Positions 39,880 to 49,124 of a stretch of DNA of 58,393 nt are shown here, in pieces. The notes beneath the pieces were generated by a model, which was not told the DNA's origin, searched no databases, and saw only the letters and a list, made by a program, of their open reading frames with translations. The stretch covers positions 1 to 58,393 of the forward strand of contig NZ_JAQURE010000019.1 in NCBI RefSeq assembly GCF_028715765.1, read 5' to 3'. This stretch comes from Rhodoferax sp. (lineage in GTDB: Bacteria; Pseudomonadota; Gammaproteobacteria; Burkholderiales; Burkholderiaceae_C). How positions within the stretch are numbered: position 1 is the first letter of the stretch; the number at the start of each line of letters is the position of its first letter. A program made the position numbers and the translations under genes.

Positions 39880-40554
39880 ATGGCTGTACTTACCAATGTA
39901 GATTTGCTGCGCAGAGTCAGTATTTTCTCAGAGTTGACCGAGCATCAGATGGCGCAACTGGCTGATAGCGTGACCAAGCAACGCCTCAAACGCGGCGAAC
40001 TGATTGTGGAGCAAGGCAAAAAAAGCAACGCCCTTTTTATCATTTTGTCTGGCAAAGCCCGTGTGGTGATGACCGACCGACGCGCCCGTGAAGTGATTTT
40101 GGATGTGATTGGTCCAGGCGACTACGTGGGTGAAATCAGTTTGATAGACGGCAAAACCCATTCTGCCAACGTGCAAGCTGAGAGCGTATGCGACGTGTTG
40201 GTGTTGGGGCGGGCGCAATTTCACCACTGTTTGCAAGAAAACCATGCCATGGCCAACTCGGTCATCAAAGGCTTGGCGCATCGCCTGCGCAAAGCCGATG
40301 AAAAAATCAGTTCACTGGCCTTGATGGATGTGTATGGCCGAGTGGCACAAGCCTTGATTGAAGCCGCGCATGTGGCTGGAGAAAACCACTTGCTTATTCG
40401 CGAAAAAATCACCCGCCAAGACATTGCCAAGCGGGTGGGCGCATCACGTGAAATGGTCAGCCGCGTGATGCGCGACTTTGAGGAACAAGGCTTTATCAAA
40501 ACCAACGAAGATGGCTCGGTGTCTTTGACCGAGCGACGCGCCACCACCCGCTGA
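39880..40554 (+). CDS. Crp/Fnr-family transcription regulator
   Basis: The 224-residue protein has a cyclic-nucleotide-binding-like beta barrel ([38 protein letters not shown]), a dimerisation helix, and a winged helix-turn-helix with [30 protein letters not shown]. It has no N-terminal cysteine cluster, so it is not an oxygen-sensing FNR. Conservation of GEISLIDG suggests possible cyclic-nucleotide binding. It stands next to ftsK, as in many Burkholderiales, with a 16-bp gap. Target genes and ligand are not deducible. Confidence 0.88.
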   Translation: MAVLTNVDLLRRVSIFSELTEHQMAQLADSVTKQRLKRGELIVEQGKKSNALFIILSGKARVVMTDRRAREVILDVIGPGDYVGEISLIDGKTHSANVQAESVCDVLVLGRAQFHHCLQENHAMANSVIKGLAHRLRKADEKISSLALMDVYGRVAQALIEAAHVAGENHLLIREKITRQDIAKRVGASREMVSRVMRDFEEQGFIKTNEDGSVSLTERRATTR

Positions 40555-40570
40555 AACAGCCACATCTTGC

Positions 40571-42928
40571 ATGTCCTACTCACTTCACACCCTGCACCCT
40601 ACACGCACCAAACCCGCACCTGTTCAACGCTCAGTCTTGGCACGTTTTGCCAGCGAGCTGACCTTGGCTGTAGGTCTCTTGGCCTGGGTGCTTTGGCTGG
40701 TGGCACTGGGCACGTATGCGCTGCAAGATGCCGCCTGGTCCAGCTCTGGCACGGGTGAGCCACTGCGCAACCGGTTGGGCTGGCTGGGTGCCTGGGTGGC
40801 CGATGGCAGTTATTTTTTACTCGGCTTTTCGGTCTGGTGGTGCGTGGCAGCGGCCGTGCGCGCGTGGCTCTCGGCGTTGGCGCGCTGGTTGCGCGAGCAC
40901 GACCTGCTGGCCGCGGGTGAACTGGCTGTGGTGCCCAGCACCCAGCGCTCTGAGCGCCTGCAGCGCCTGACGTTCTGGCTGGGTTTGGTGCTTTTGCTGG
41001 TGGCCAGTGCCGCGCTGGAGTGGTCGCGTTTTTACAGTTATGAGGCGCGCCTGCCGGGCCACAGCGGTGGCATTTTGGGCTATCTGGTGGGCCCCTTGGC
41101 GATGCACTACTTGGGGTTCACTGGCTCAGGCCTGCTGGCCATTGTGCTGGGTGGCTTGGGTGCGGCCATGGTGTTTCGGTTTTCATGGGTCACGCTCGCC
41201 GAGCGCCTGGGTGCCTGGATGTTGGGGCACATTGAAACCCGGCGCGAACAAAAAGAGCTGGCGCAAGACAAAGCCTTGGGCAAGCAAGCCGCCAAGGAGC
41301 GTGCCGAAGTGCTGGTGGAAGAGCGCCAAGAGCAAGCCGAGCACCGCCCAGTGCCCATTCGCATTGAGCCCGTGGTGGCTGAAGTGCCCCCCAGCACGCG
41401 GGTGGCCAAAGAGCGCCAGCAAGCGTTGTTTGTAGACCCCTCTGACACCAAACTGCCGCAGGTGGATTTGCTCGATGCCGCGTTAAGCCGCCAAGAAACC
41501 GTGGCCCCCGAGACGCTGGAGATGACCAGCCGCATGATCGAGAAAAAGCTCAAAGACTTTGGCGTGGATGTGACCGTGGTGCTGGCACAGCCCGGCCCGG
41601 TCATCACACGCTATGAAATTGAGCCCGCCACGGGTGTCAAAGGCTCGCAGATTGTGGGCTTGGCCAAAGACCTGGCGCGCAGTTTGAGCCTGGTGTCGAT
41701 CCGCGTGGTGGAGACCATTCCGGGCAAAACCACCATGGCGCTGGAGCTGCCCAACGCCAAGCGGCAAACCATCAAGCTGTCTGAAATCCTGGGCTCGCAA
41801 ACCTACCACGAGGGCAAATCCCTGCTGACCATGGGCTTGGGCAAAGACATTATTGGCAAAGCGGTGGTGGCCGACCTGGCCAAAATGCCGCACGTGCTGG
41901 TGGCCGGTACCACCGGCTCGGGTAAATCGGTGGGTATCAACGCCATGATTCTGAGCCTGCTCTACAAGGCCGAAGCACATGACGTGCGCCTGCTCATGAT
42001 TGACCCCAAGATGCTGGAAATGTCGGTGTATGAGGGCATTCCGCACCTGCTGTGCCCGGTGGTGACCGACATGAAACAAGCTGCCAACGGCCTGACCTGG
42101 TGCGTGGCCGAGATGGAGCGCCGCTACAAACTCATGAGCAAAATGGGGGTGCGCAACCTGGCCGGTTTCAACACCAAGTGGGACGAAGCCAAGGCGCGTG
42201 GTGAATTCATCTACAACCCCTTCAGCCTGACCCCTGAGAGCCCCGAGCCGATCGAGCGCCTGCCGCACATCGTGGTGGTGATCGACGAGCTGGCCGACCT
42301 GATGATGGTGGTCGGCAAGAAGATTGAAGAGCTGATCGCCCGGCTGGCGCAAAAAGCCCGTGCCGCCGGTATTCACCTGATTCTGGCCACCCAGCGCCCC
42401 AGCGTGGACGTGATCACCGGCCTGATCAAGGCCAATATTCCGACCCGCATTGCGTTCCAGGTGTCAAGCAAGATTGACAGCCGCACCATCCTCGACCAGA
42501 TGGGGGCCGAGGCCTTGCTTGGCATGGGTGACATGCTCTACATGCCCAGCGGCACCGGTCTGCCGATCCGGGTACACGGCGCGTTTGTCAGTGATGACGA
42601 AGTGCACCGCGTGGTCACCTACCTGAAAAGCCAGGGCGAGCCCAACTACATTGACGGCATTCTGGAAGGTGGCACGGTTGACGGTGAAGACGGCGCGGCG
42701 GGCGAGGGCGGTGGCGCCGGCAGCGGTGAAAAAGACCCGCTCTACGACCAGGCGGTGGAAGTTGTCCTTAAAAACCGCAAGGCCAGTATTTCGCTGGTGC
42801 AGCGCCACCTCAAAATCGGTTACAACCGGGCAGCGCGGCTGGTGGAAGACATGGAAAACGCTGGCTTGGTCAGCAGCATGAGCACCAGCGGTCAGCGCGA
42901 TATTTTGGTGCCCGCACGCAACGAATAA
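40571..42928 (+). CDS. ftsK: DNA translocase FtsK
   Basis: This 785-residue protein has an N-terminal four-helix membrane region (about 25-220), a short charged linker, and the hexameric motor with Walker A GTTGSGKS near 447-454 and Walker [13 protein letters not shown]. The C-terminal gamma winged-helix ([29 protein letters not shown]) reads KOPS sites. FtsK pumps chromosome ends across the septum and activates XerCD at dif. The linker is far shorter than in E. coli, which is normal for this group. It is followed by lolA after 13 bp. Confidence 0.96.
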   Translation: MSYSLHTLHPTRTKPAPVQRSVLARFASELTLAVGLLAWVLWLVALGTYALQDAAWSSSGTGEPLRNRLGWLGAWVADGSYFLLGFSVWWCVAAAVRAWLSALARWLREHDLLAAGELAVVPSTQRSERLQRLTFWLGLVLLLVASAALEWSRFYSYEARLPGHSGGILGYLVGPLAMHYLGFTGSGLLAIVLGGLGAAMVFRFSWVTLAERLGAWMLGHIETRREQKELAQDKALGKQAAKERAEVLVEERQEQAEHRPVPIRIEPVVAEVPPSTRVAKERQQALFVDPSDTKLPQVDLLDAALSRQETVAPETLEMTSRMIEKKLKDFGVDVTVVLAQPGPVITRYEIEPATGVKGSQIVGLAKDLARSLSLVSIRVVETIPGKTTMALELPNAKRQTIKLSEILGSQTYHEGKSLLTMGLGKDIIGKAVVADLAKMPHVLVAGTTGSGKSVGINAMILSLLYKAEAHDVRLLMIDPKMLEMSVYEGIPHLLCPVVTDMKQAANGLTWCVAEMERRYKLMSKMGVRNLAGFNTKWDEAKARGEFIYNPFSLTPESPEPIERLPHIVVVIDELADLMMVVGKKIEELIARLAQKARAAGIHLILATQRPSVDVITGLIKANIPTRIAFQVSSKIDSRTILDQMGAEALLGMGDMLYMPSGTGLPIRVHGAFVSDDEVHRVVTYLKSQGEPNYIDGILEGGTVDGEDGAAGEGGGAGSGEKDPLYDQAVEVVLKNRKASISLVQRHLKIGYNRAARLVEDMENAGLVSSMSTSGQRDILVPARNE

Positions 42929-42941
42929 GTCAAGGATATTC

Positions 42942-43589
42942 ATGAAACGAATTGCTCTTTTATTTATAGCTACTTACGCTTGTATATCAAGCGCTACAGG
43001 CCTAAAAAGCTTAGAAGAATTTGTCAAAACGGTAAAAACCGGCAAAGCCGACTTCAGCCAGGTGGTCACAGCGCCCGCCAAAGACGGCATGGCGCCCAAA
43101 GTCAAAACCTCGACCGGACAGTTTGAATTTGCCCGCCCCAACCACTTCCGCTTCACGTACACAAAACCTTTTGAGCAAACCATCGTGGCTGACGGCCAAA
43201 CCCTGTGGCTGTATGACGTGGACTTGAATCAGGTCACGGCGCGTCAGCAAGCCAGCGTGTTGGGCAGCACCCCGGCCGCGCTGATTGCTTCAGCCGCCGA
43301 TGTGCAAGCCCTCAAGGCTGATTTTGTGCTGACCGATGCGCCCGACAAAGATGGCTTGCAATGGGTCACCGCCACACCCAAGGCCAAAGATGGCCAGTTG
43401 CAAACCGTGCGAATCGGCTTCATAGCCGCTGCCGATGCGCCAGGCAGCACGCTGCAGGTGCTGGAAATTTTGGACAATTTTGGCCAGCGCTCAGTCTTGA
43501 CCTTCAAGCAGTTTCAGACCAACCCGGTTTTGCCCAGCAGCGCCTTCACCTTCAAGCCGCCAGCCGGTGCGGACGTGATCAAGCCCTGA
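42942..43589 (+). CDS. lolA: Outer-membrane lipoprotein carrier LolA
   Basis: The 215-residue periplasmic chaperone moves lipoproteins from LolCDE to LolB. Family features include LKSLEEFVKTVKTGKADFSQ, FEFARPNHFRFTYTKPFEQTIVADGQTLWLYD and the C-terminal SAFTFKPPAGADV. The signal peptide, MKRIALLFIATYACISSATG, is largely encoded by a copy of the dispersed repeat, and its cleavage motif is somewhat atypical. It follows ftsK by 13 bp, the usual ftsK-lolA pair. I see no loss of function. Confidence 0.95.
   Translation: MKRIALLFIATYACISSATGLKSLEEFVKTVKTGKADFSQVVTAPAKDGMAPKVKTSTGQFEFARPNHFRFTYTKPFEQTIVADGQTLWLYDVDLNQVTARQQASVLGSTPAALIASAADVQALKADFVLTDAPDKDGLQWVTATPKAKDGQLQTVRIGFIAAADAPGSTLQVLEILDNFGQRSVLTFKQFQTNPVLPSSAFTFKPPAGADVIKP
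42955..43005 (+). repeat. Dispersed ATAGCT-N19-GCGCT element, copy 6, inside lolA
   Basis: ATAGCT starts at 42966, then 19 bases, GCGCTACAGGCC and TAAAAA. It is read as ATA-GCT..., giving IATYACISSATGL, and so supplies most of the signal-peptide core. Confidence 0.85.
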
Positions 43590-43630
43590 GAACGGCGCCA
43601 CGTCAGCGCCCTGCCCTGGGCCAAGCCGCT

Positions 43631-45079
43631 TCAAAAATGCTGCGGGAACACCATGCTGAACGTGGTCATACCGTGGTCTGACTGGGCACTGATGCGCCCG
43701 CCATGCGCCTGCACGATAGACTGGGTGATGGCCAGCCCCAAGCCCGTGCCCTCAGCCCTTGCCGCAGGATACAACTCTTGGCCTGCGCGCTGGCGTGCTG
43801 GGTCGACCCGAAAAAAGCGGTCAAACACCCGCTCAAGATGTTCCGGGGCAATGGTTTCGCCCTGGTTGGTGACGCTGATTTCAATCTGATCAGCCAGGTT
43901 TTGGAGTTCAACCCGGATCACACTGCCCGCCTGGGCATGGCGCACCGCGTTCGATACCAAATTGCTCAGGGCGCGGCGCAGCATCAGCCGATCTGCCCTC
44001 AGGCGAGCCTCACCGCTCAACTGCAAAGACAGGTTTTTTTCTTCGGCCAGCATCTCAAAGTAATCCAGCACGGTTCGCACCTCTTGCGCCATGTCAAGCG
44101 TTTCAAGCCGCGGCAACACCAGCCCGTGGTCGGCCTTGGCCAGCAGCAACATGTCGGCCATCATGCGTGCCATGCGCTCAAACTCCTCCAGGTTGGACTC
44201 CAGCACGTTGCGGTAGTCGTCGGCGCTGCGCGCGCGTGACAGGGCCACCTGGGTTTGCGTCATCAGGTTACTCACCGGCGTACGCAACTCGTGAGCAATG
44301 TCAGATGAAAACGCTGACAGCCGCGTGAAGGCATCTTCCAGCCGAGCCAGCATGTTGTTCAATGACTGGGCCAACTCGGCCATCTCCACGGGCAGGTGCT
44401 GCAGGTGCAGGCGGTGACCCAACTGCTGCGCTGTGATGCCCTGCGCCTGGGTGCGCATCTCCAGCAGGGGCGCCAGCCCGTGGCGCACCGCCCAGCCACT
44501 CAGCACCGCAGTCAGCACCGCCGCACCAGCCACAAACCACCACAGGGTGTGTAAAAACGCCTGCATGAACGCCTGGTGGTGGCCAATGTCAATGCCCGCG
44601 GCCACAAACACTTCGGCGCGTTGTCCCTGCGCGTCTTTCACCGCAGTGGGCAGGCGTGCAGCCAATACCCGGTAGGTGTGCGACTCCAGCGGCCACAGCA
44701 CCGCCCCCGGCAGCGCCTGGCGGGCTTGAGCCACCACTTGTTGCGGGTCAAAACTGGCGTGCGCCGTGGCGAACAACACGCTTTGGTCAGCATCAAGCAG
44801 CAGCACCTCCAGCCCATGGTGCCCCACCAGCGAGCGCGCCAGTTGGTGCGCCATCCCGGTCAGGTCTTGTGGCGTGGCGACATGTTGCAAAGCCTGGGTG
44901 ATCAGCTCCATCTTGCCGGAGAGCACGTCCATGTCCAGGTCTTCAAAGTGCTGCTGCACCGACTGCGCCACCACGGCTCCCAGCCCCAACAACACGGCGC
45001 TGGCAATGGCCACAAACAGCAGGGTCAGGCGTTGCGCCAGGGTCAGTGCTTTAAGCCGTGGTGCATGCAGTGCACTCAC
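43631..45079 (-). CDS. Heavy-metal sensor histidine kinase (CusS/CopS-like)
   Basis: The 482-residue sensor has two transmembrane helices (about 18-38 and 177-197) around a periplasmic sensing domain. HAMP follows, then the phospho-acceptor box with H263 in [14 protein letters not shown], and the N, G1 and G2 ATP motifs ([20 protein letters not shown]). It begins with GTG, overlapping the response-regulator stop by four bases. The adjacent multicopper oxidase and CusF-like protein point to copper or silver sensing. Metal specificity is inferred from context. Confidence 0.9.
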   Translation of the reverse strand: MSALHAPRLKALTLAQRLTLLFVAIASAVLLGLGAVVAQSVQQHFEDLDMDVLSGKMELITQALQHVATPQDLTGMAHQLARSLVGHHGLEVLLLDADQSVLFATAHASFDPQQVVAQARQALPGAVLWPLESHTYRVLAARLPTAVKDAQGQRAEVFVAAGIDIGHHQAFMQAFLHTLWWFVAGAAVLTAVLSGWAVRHGLAPLLEMRTQAQGITAQQLGHRLHLQHLPVEMAELAQSLNNMLARLEDAFTRLSAFSSDIAHELRTPVSNLMTQTQVALSRARSADDYRNVLESNLEEFERMARMMADMLLLAKADHGLVLPRLETLDMAQEVRTVLDYFEMLAEEKNLSLQLSGEARLRADRLMLRRALSNLVSNAVRHAQAGSVIRVELQNLADQIEISVTNQGETIAPEHLERVFDRFFRVDPARQRAGQELYPAARAEGTGLGLAITQSIVQAHGGRISAQSDHGMTTFSMVFPQHF

Positions 45080-45753
45080 AGCGGCTGCTCCAGCACGTAG
45101 CCCATGCCACGCACGGTGCGAATCAGTTTGGGCTCAAACGCATCGTCCACCTTGGCGCGCAGGCGGCGCATGGCAACTTCGATCACATTGGTGTCACTGT
45201 CAAAGTTCATGTCCCACACTTGCGAGGCAATCAGCGAGCGTGGCAGCACCTCGCCTTGGCGGCGCAGCAGCAGCTCCAGCAGGGCAAATTCCTTGGCGGT
45301 GAGGTCAATGCGCTGGCCGGCGCGGCTGACGCGTCGGCGCAGCAAGTCCAGCTCCAGATCAGCGGCATGCAAAAACGGTTCGGTGGACGGTTTACCGCCA
45401 CGACGCAGCAGCGTTCGCACCCGCGCCAGCAGTTCGGAAAAAGCAAACGGTTTGACCAAGTAATCGTCAGCGCCCAGCTCCAGCCCCTTGACCCGGTCGT
45501 CGACCGCGTCACGGGCGGTCAAAAACATCACCGGCAGGTCTTTGCCCGCACGGCGGATGCCGGCCAGCACGCCCCAGCCATCCAGCCCCGGCAGCATCAC
45601 ATCCAGAATCGCCAGGTCATAGGCTTCAGTCAAGGCCAAGTGCAAGCCGTCCACGCCATGGCGTGCCAGGTCCACGGTAAAACCGGCCTCGCTCAGGCCC
45701 TGTTTCAGGTAGTCACCGGTTTTGGGTTCGTCCTCGACGATCAGGATTTTCAT
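45076..45753 (-). CDS. OmpR-family response regulator (CusR/CopR-like)
   Basis: The 225-residue regulator starts [20 protein letters not shown]. It has the phospho-acceptor D51 in [10 protein letters not shown], the switch lysine in DDYLVKPF, and a winged helix DNA-binding domain ([29 protein letters not shown]). The sequence pattern [15 protein letters not shown] is typical of CusR/CopR. It is divergent from the multicopper oxidase gene, which it probably controls. A longer upstream start is rejected because the ATG at 45753 fits the family. Confidence 0.92.
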   Translation of the reverse strand: MKILIVEDEPKTGDYLKQGLSEAGFTVDLARHGVDGLHLALTEAYDLAILDVMLPGLDGWGVLAGIRRAGKDLPVMFLTARDAVDDRVKGLELGADDYLVKPFAFSELLARVRTLLRRGGKPSTEPFLHAADLELDLLRRRVSRAGQRIDLTAKEFALLELLLRRQGEVLPRSLIASQVWDMNFDSDTNVIEVAMRRLRAKVDDAFEPKLIRTVRGMGYVLEQPL

Positions 45754-45817
45754 GGGTATTGGTGTGGAATTCGCCTGGCTATTCTGCCTGCATGGCTCGC
45801 CACGCTGCTGACTGACG

Positions 45818-45840
45818 GCACAAGATAACAAACTTGTCAC
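45818..45840. promoter_or_regulatory. Candidate operator in the copper-locus divergent region
   Basis: CACAAG and CTTGTC half sites surround an AT-rich spacer, about 65 bp upstream of the regulator start. The layout is similar to copper response-regulator boxes, but spacing differs from the E. coli consensus. Confidence 0.3.
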
Positions 45841-45916
45841 TTTCCCGACAGCTGGCTGTGGGGCGGGACATTGGATACTCACGACAGTAAGTTATTTATG
45901 CATTGGATAGCGTTTT

Positions 45917-45984
45917 AATGCTATTTAATACATAGCTGATTGTGCTTACTATATATGGTCTAGAGGCCTAAAACACTGTAAATT
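45917..45984 (+). repeat. Dispersed ATAGCT-N19-GCGCT element, copy 7
   Basis: ATAGCT starts at 45932, then 19 bases and GGTCTAGAGGCC followed by TAAAAC. It lies in the copper-locus spacer, about 20 bases before the multicopper oxidase start. Confidence 0.8.
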
Positions 45985-46002
45985 TTTCAAAAAGGATGAT
46001 GC

Positions 46003-47544
46003 ATGCAACGCCGTCAATTTATCCAAACCAGCAGCTTCGCACTGTCCACCTCGCCCTGGCTGGGCAACGCCTGGGCACAGGGTGACATGCCGCATGACAT
46101 GAATGCCATGCCCGGTATGGCTGGCATGCACAGCGGCGGCGCAGCCACAGCAGCCGCAGCCGCGCTGGCCCCGGTCGAGGCCATTGCCGCTGGCGCACCC
46201 TTGGCTGCTTTGAGAAAACTGGTGAACACCAGCAACCAGCCAAGAGTGTTTCGTGCCACCTTGCGTGCCGCGCCGGTGTCACTGGCGGTGCTGCAAAACG
46301 GCTCACCCACCGAGTTCTGGGCCTACAACAACAGCCTGCCCGGCACGCTGATCGAGGTGATGGAAGGCGACACGGTCGAGATTGAATTCATCAACGCCTT
46401 GCCGCAGCCGAGCACCATCCACTGGCATGGCCTGCCGGTGCCACCCGAACAAGACGGCAACCCGCAGGATGTCGTGCCAGCGGGTGGACGGCGCGTCTAC
46501 CGCTTCAAATTGCCCCTGAACTGCGCGGGCACTTACTGGTATCACCCGCACCCACATGGCTTCACTGCCGAGCAGGTTTACCGCGGGCTGGCGGGCCTGT
46601 TCATTGTGCGGGCCAAGAACGACCCGCTTAAAAGTATCCCGGAACGGCATTTGGTTTTTTCAGACCTCAAGCTGGGCGCGGATGGCCACATTGCCGCCAA
46701 CGACATGAACGACGAAATGAACGGGCGCGAAGGCCAGTTTGCGCTGGTGAATGCGCAGCGCCAACCGCTGCTGACGTTTGATGCCGGTGGCCGCGAACGC
46801 TGGCGCATCTGGAACGCCAACAGCGCCCGTTATCTGCGCCTGACATTGCCGGGTGCCACGTTCACGCTGGTCGGCACGGATGGTGGCTTGCTGGCGAAAC
46901 CCGTGACTGGCCTGACCGAGCTGCTGATGACCGCAGCTGAGCGCATGGAGGTGATTGTGGATGCGCCAAAGGGCGGTGGTAAGGTGGGCCTGGTGACCGC
47001 GCCGGTGGAGCGCGGCAAGATGGGCGAGGTGCCACCCGAGCGTCCCATCACCCTTTTGGATGTGGATTTTTCAGCCGTCAAGCCTGAGCGTCTGGCCGCC
47101 TTGCCCAAGCTGCCTGGCACGTTGCGCCGTATTCAGCCGCTGGGCGCGGTCAAGGCCAAAAAGCGCGTGGTTTTTTCAGAAGAGATGTCAATGGCTGGTG
47201 GCGTACACAGCATGAAGTTTTTGGTCAACGGCAAAAACTTTGACATGCAGCGGGTTGATTTCACCAGCCGCATCAACGAAGTGGAGTTGTGGGAAATTGC
47301 CAACGACTCTGACATGGATCACCCGTTTCACATCCACGGCACGCAGTTTCAGGTGGTTGAACGCGAGGTTGATGGCAAGGTCACGCCTGAGCCTTTGCTG
47401 GCCTGGCGCGACATGGTGAACACCCGTTCTGGTGAAACCGTGCGCATCAAGCTGGTGCAGCGTCACAAGGGCTTGCGCATGTTTCATTGTCACATCCTGG
47501 AACACGAAAACGCCGGGATGATGGGGCAAGTCAACGTTATTTAA
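46003..47544 (+). CDS. Multicopper oxidase (CopA/CueO-like)
   Basis: The 513-residue periplasmic oxidase has a Tat-like signal (QRRQFIQTS). All four copper-ligand blocks are present: HWHG (140-143), HPHPHG (181-186), HPFHIHG near 440 and HCHILEHENAGMMG near 494. The mature N-terminus has a Met/His-rich stretch (MPHDMNAMPGMAGMHSGG) that probably binds Cu(I). It oxidises cuprous ions and so protects the periplasm. It precedes the CusF-like gene by ten bases and faces the two-component regulator. Whether it is CueO-type or CopA-type is not resolved. Confidence 0.92.
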   Translation: MQRRQFIQTSSFALSTSPWLGNAWAQGDMPHDMNAMPGMAGMHSGGAATAAAAALAPVEAIAAGAPLAALRKLVNTSNQPRVFRATLRAAPVSLAVLQNGSPTEFWAYNNSLPGTLIEVMEGDTVEIEFINALPQPSTIHWHGLPVPPEQDGNPQDVVPAGGRRVYRFKLPLNCAGTYWYHPHPHGFTAEQVYRGLAGLFIVRAKNDPLKSIPERHLVFSDLKLGADGHIAANDMNDEMNGREGQFALVNAQRQPLLTFDAGGRERWRIWNANSARYLRLTLPGATFTLVGTDGGLLAKPVTGLTELLMTAAERMEVIVDAPKGGGKVGLVTAPVERGKMGEVPPERPITLLDVDFSAVKPERLAALPKLPGTLRRIQPLGAVKAKKRVVFSEEMSMAGGVHSMKFLVNGKNFDMQRVDFTSRINEVELWEIANDSDMDHPFHIHGTQFQVVEREVDGKVTPEPLLAWRDMVNTRSGETVRIKLVQRHKGLRMFHCHILEHENAGMMGQVNVI

Positions 47545-47554
47545 AGGAAAACAC

Positions 47555-47914
47555 ATGAAAGCCCTTGTATTACCTGCGCTGATAGCTATCAATTTTGTAT
47601 ATGCTGGCGCTGCTTTTGCACAGATGGATCACAGCACGCATGGTGCTGCCACCACCTCTGCCACCGCTGCTGCTGCACCCAAGGCGCAGGCCATAGACTT
47701 GGGTGAAGGTGTGGTCAAAAAAGTCAACAAAGCCAGAGGCACAGTTACCTTGGCGCACGGCGCACTACCCAACGGCATGCCGCCAATGACCATGGCCTAC
47801 AAAGTCAAGGACAAAGCTTGGCTGGATCAGTTACAGGCTGGGCAAAACATCCGCTTTGCCACCGACCCTGCCGATGGTGGCATGACGCTGACCCGGTTTG
47901 AGCTGGTCAAGTAA
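47555..47914 (+). CDS. CusF-like periplasmic copper-binding protein
   Basis: The 119-residue secreted protein has a signal peptide MKALVLPALIAINFVYAGAAFA, a short His/Ala linker (QMDHSTHG), and a CusF-type small beta barrel containing LAHGALPNGMPPMTMAY. The His and two Met ligands match CusF. The tryptophan that caps copper in E. coli CusF is replaced by Met, and the loop is one residue shorter. It should bind Cu(I) or Ag(I) and pass it to the oxidase or an exporter. The signal-peptide DNA is a diverged copy of the dispersed repeat. Confidence 0.85.
   Translation: MKALVLPALIAINFVYAGAAFAQMDHSTHGAATTSATAAAAPKAQAIDLGEGVVKKVNKARGTVTLAHGALPNGMPPMTMAYKVKDKAWLDQLQAGQNIRFATDPADGGMTLTRFELVK
47575..47620 (+). 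repeat. Dispersed ATAGCT-N19-GCGCT element, copy 8 (diverged), inside the CusF-like gene
   Basis: ATAGCT starts at 47582 with exactly 19 bases before GCGCT. The spacer and the 3' part have diverged. It is read ATA-GCT, giving IAINFVYAGAA in the signal peptide. Confidence 0.55.
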
Positions 47915-48103
47915 ATCCAAGCACCGCGGCCCCCGGTGTGGTCGCTGGGTTGATCTAACGCGCTGTTGTCAGCCTATATCTTTGTCAACATCCGAGACCG
48001 CGCTATTGGCAGCTATGGGCTAGAACTGAACAGCAGCAAAATTTCCTGGCCTTCTGCCTAAGTTAGCGTACGAATTTGGCCTCGCAAAACGGTAATTGAA
48101 TAC

Positions 48104-49063
48104 TTACCGCGCAAGATACCCTTGCGCAATCGGCTTCAAGGCGGCAGCCGTGATGCCCAGTGCCGCCAGACCGGGCAGCTGGCCGCTGGCCACGTTGTCT
48201 TGCTTCATCGAGTCCAGGTTGTCCAGACTCATCAGTGGCTCGCCGGGCGCCAGGCTCATCATGCTGGCTTGCAAGCGCCCTGCCCATTCCGGCAAACCCA
48301 ACACCGGGCGGCCGCGTCCACCACACACACCGCTGAGTTGCGCGGACAGTTGCACCAGCTCTTTGAGGGTGTAGACATCTGGGCCCGCCACCTCGATGGT
48401 GCGTGGCGAAGGCAATGTACTGACCCCTTGGAGACAAGCCACCACGGCGCTGGCCACATCTTCCACCCAGACCGGCTGAAACCGGGCACTGGCGCCAGCC
48501 AGTGGCATCAGCGGAAACACCTTTTGCAATTTGGCAAACAGGTTTAAAAATTTGTCGTTGGCACCAAAAATCACACTGGGGCGAAGAAGACTCAAGTCAA
48601 ACCCATGGTCGGCTCCGGCACCCGCACTGCCACCCACAGCAGCCTGTATCAACACCGCCTCACCCTCACTTTTGGAGCGCAAATACATCGACGGCAGGCT
48701 GTCGGGCTGCTGCGCATTGGCGCCCAAGGCGCTCACATGCACCAGTTGCTTGACCCCGTTGACCAAACACGCACGGGCAATTTTTTGCGGCAAGGCGACA
48801 TGGGTGTGCGCAAAAGCGGCTTGGTCACCATGCAAGATGGCCACCAGGTTGACCACTGCGTCATGACCGGTCATCGCTTGGGTCAACACAGCCTCGTCAT
48901 GCACACTGAGCTCTTGCACCGTCAGCCCTGGCAAGTGCTGCACCGCATTGGCGTTGGCTCGGCGGCGCGTGGGCACCGTCACATGCCAGCCCTCGCGCAC
49001 CAGTTTTTCACACACGTGGGCACCGACAAAGCCGGTACCACCTAAAACAAAGATTTTTTTCAT
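48104..49063 (-). CDS. NAD(P)-dependent epimerase (complex I NDUFA9-like)
   Basis: The 319-residue protein is an atypical short-chain dehydrogenase. Its Rossmann motif is FVLGGTGFVGAHVC, followed by VVNLVAIL and VHVSALGANAQQPDS; a YxxxK-like YLRSKSEGE is present. The pattern fits the NDUFA9/YbjT-type subgroup that binds NADPH and often lacks classical epimerase activity. Substrate is unknown. It is monocistronic and ends 190 bp from the copper genes, with no obvious terminator between them. Confidence 0.85.
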   Translation of the reverse strand: MKKIFVLGGTGFVGAHVCEKLVREGWHVTVPTRRRANANAVQHLPGLTVQELSVHDEAVLTQAMTGHDAVVNLVAILHGDQAAFAHTHVALPQKIARACLVNGVKQLVHVSALGANAQQPDSLPSMYLRSKSEGEAVLIQAAVGGSAGAGADHGFDLSLLRPSVIFGANDKFLNLFAKLQKVFPLMPLAGASARFQPVWVEDVASAVVACLQGVSTLPSPRTIEVAGPDVYTLKELVQLSAQLSGVCGGRGRPVLGLPEWAGRLQASMMSLAPGEPLMSLDNLDSMKQDNVASGQLPGLAALGITAAALKPIAQGYLAR

Positions 49064-49124
49064 GGCTCAATGATGCGCTTGTTTGGGTTGTCCCCAAGGG
49101 CATGGGGTTTAACCGAGAAAACGG

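Noticed and set aside
47915..48103. Possible terminator or RNA after the CusF-like gene
   Set aside because: CACCG/CGGTG (47922-47938) is a five-base stem without a T-tract; nothing else in the 190-bp spacer is convincing.
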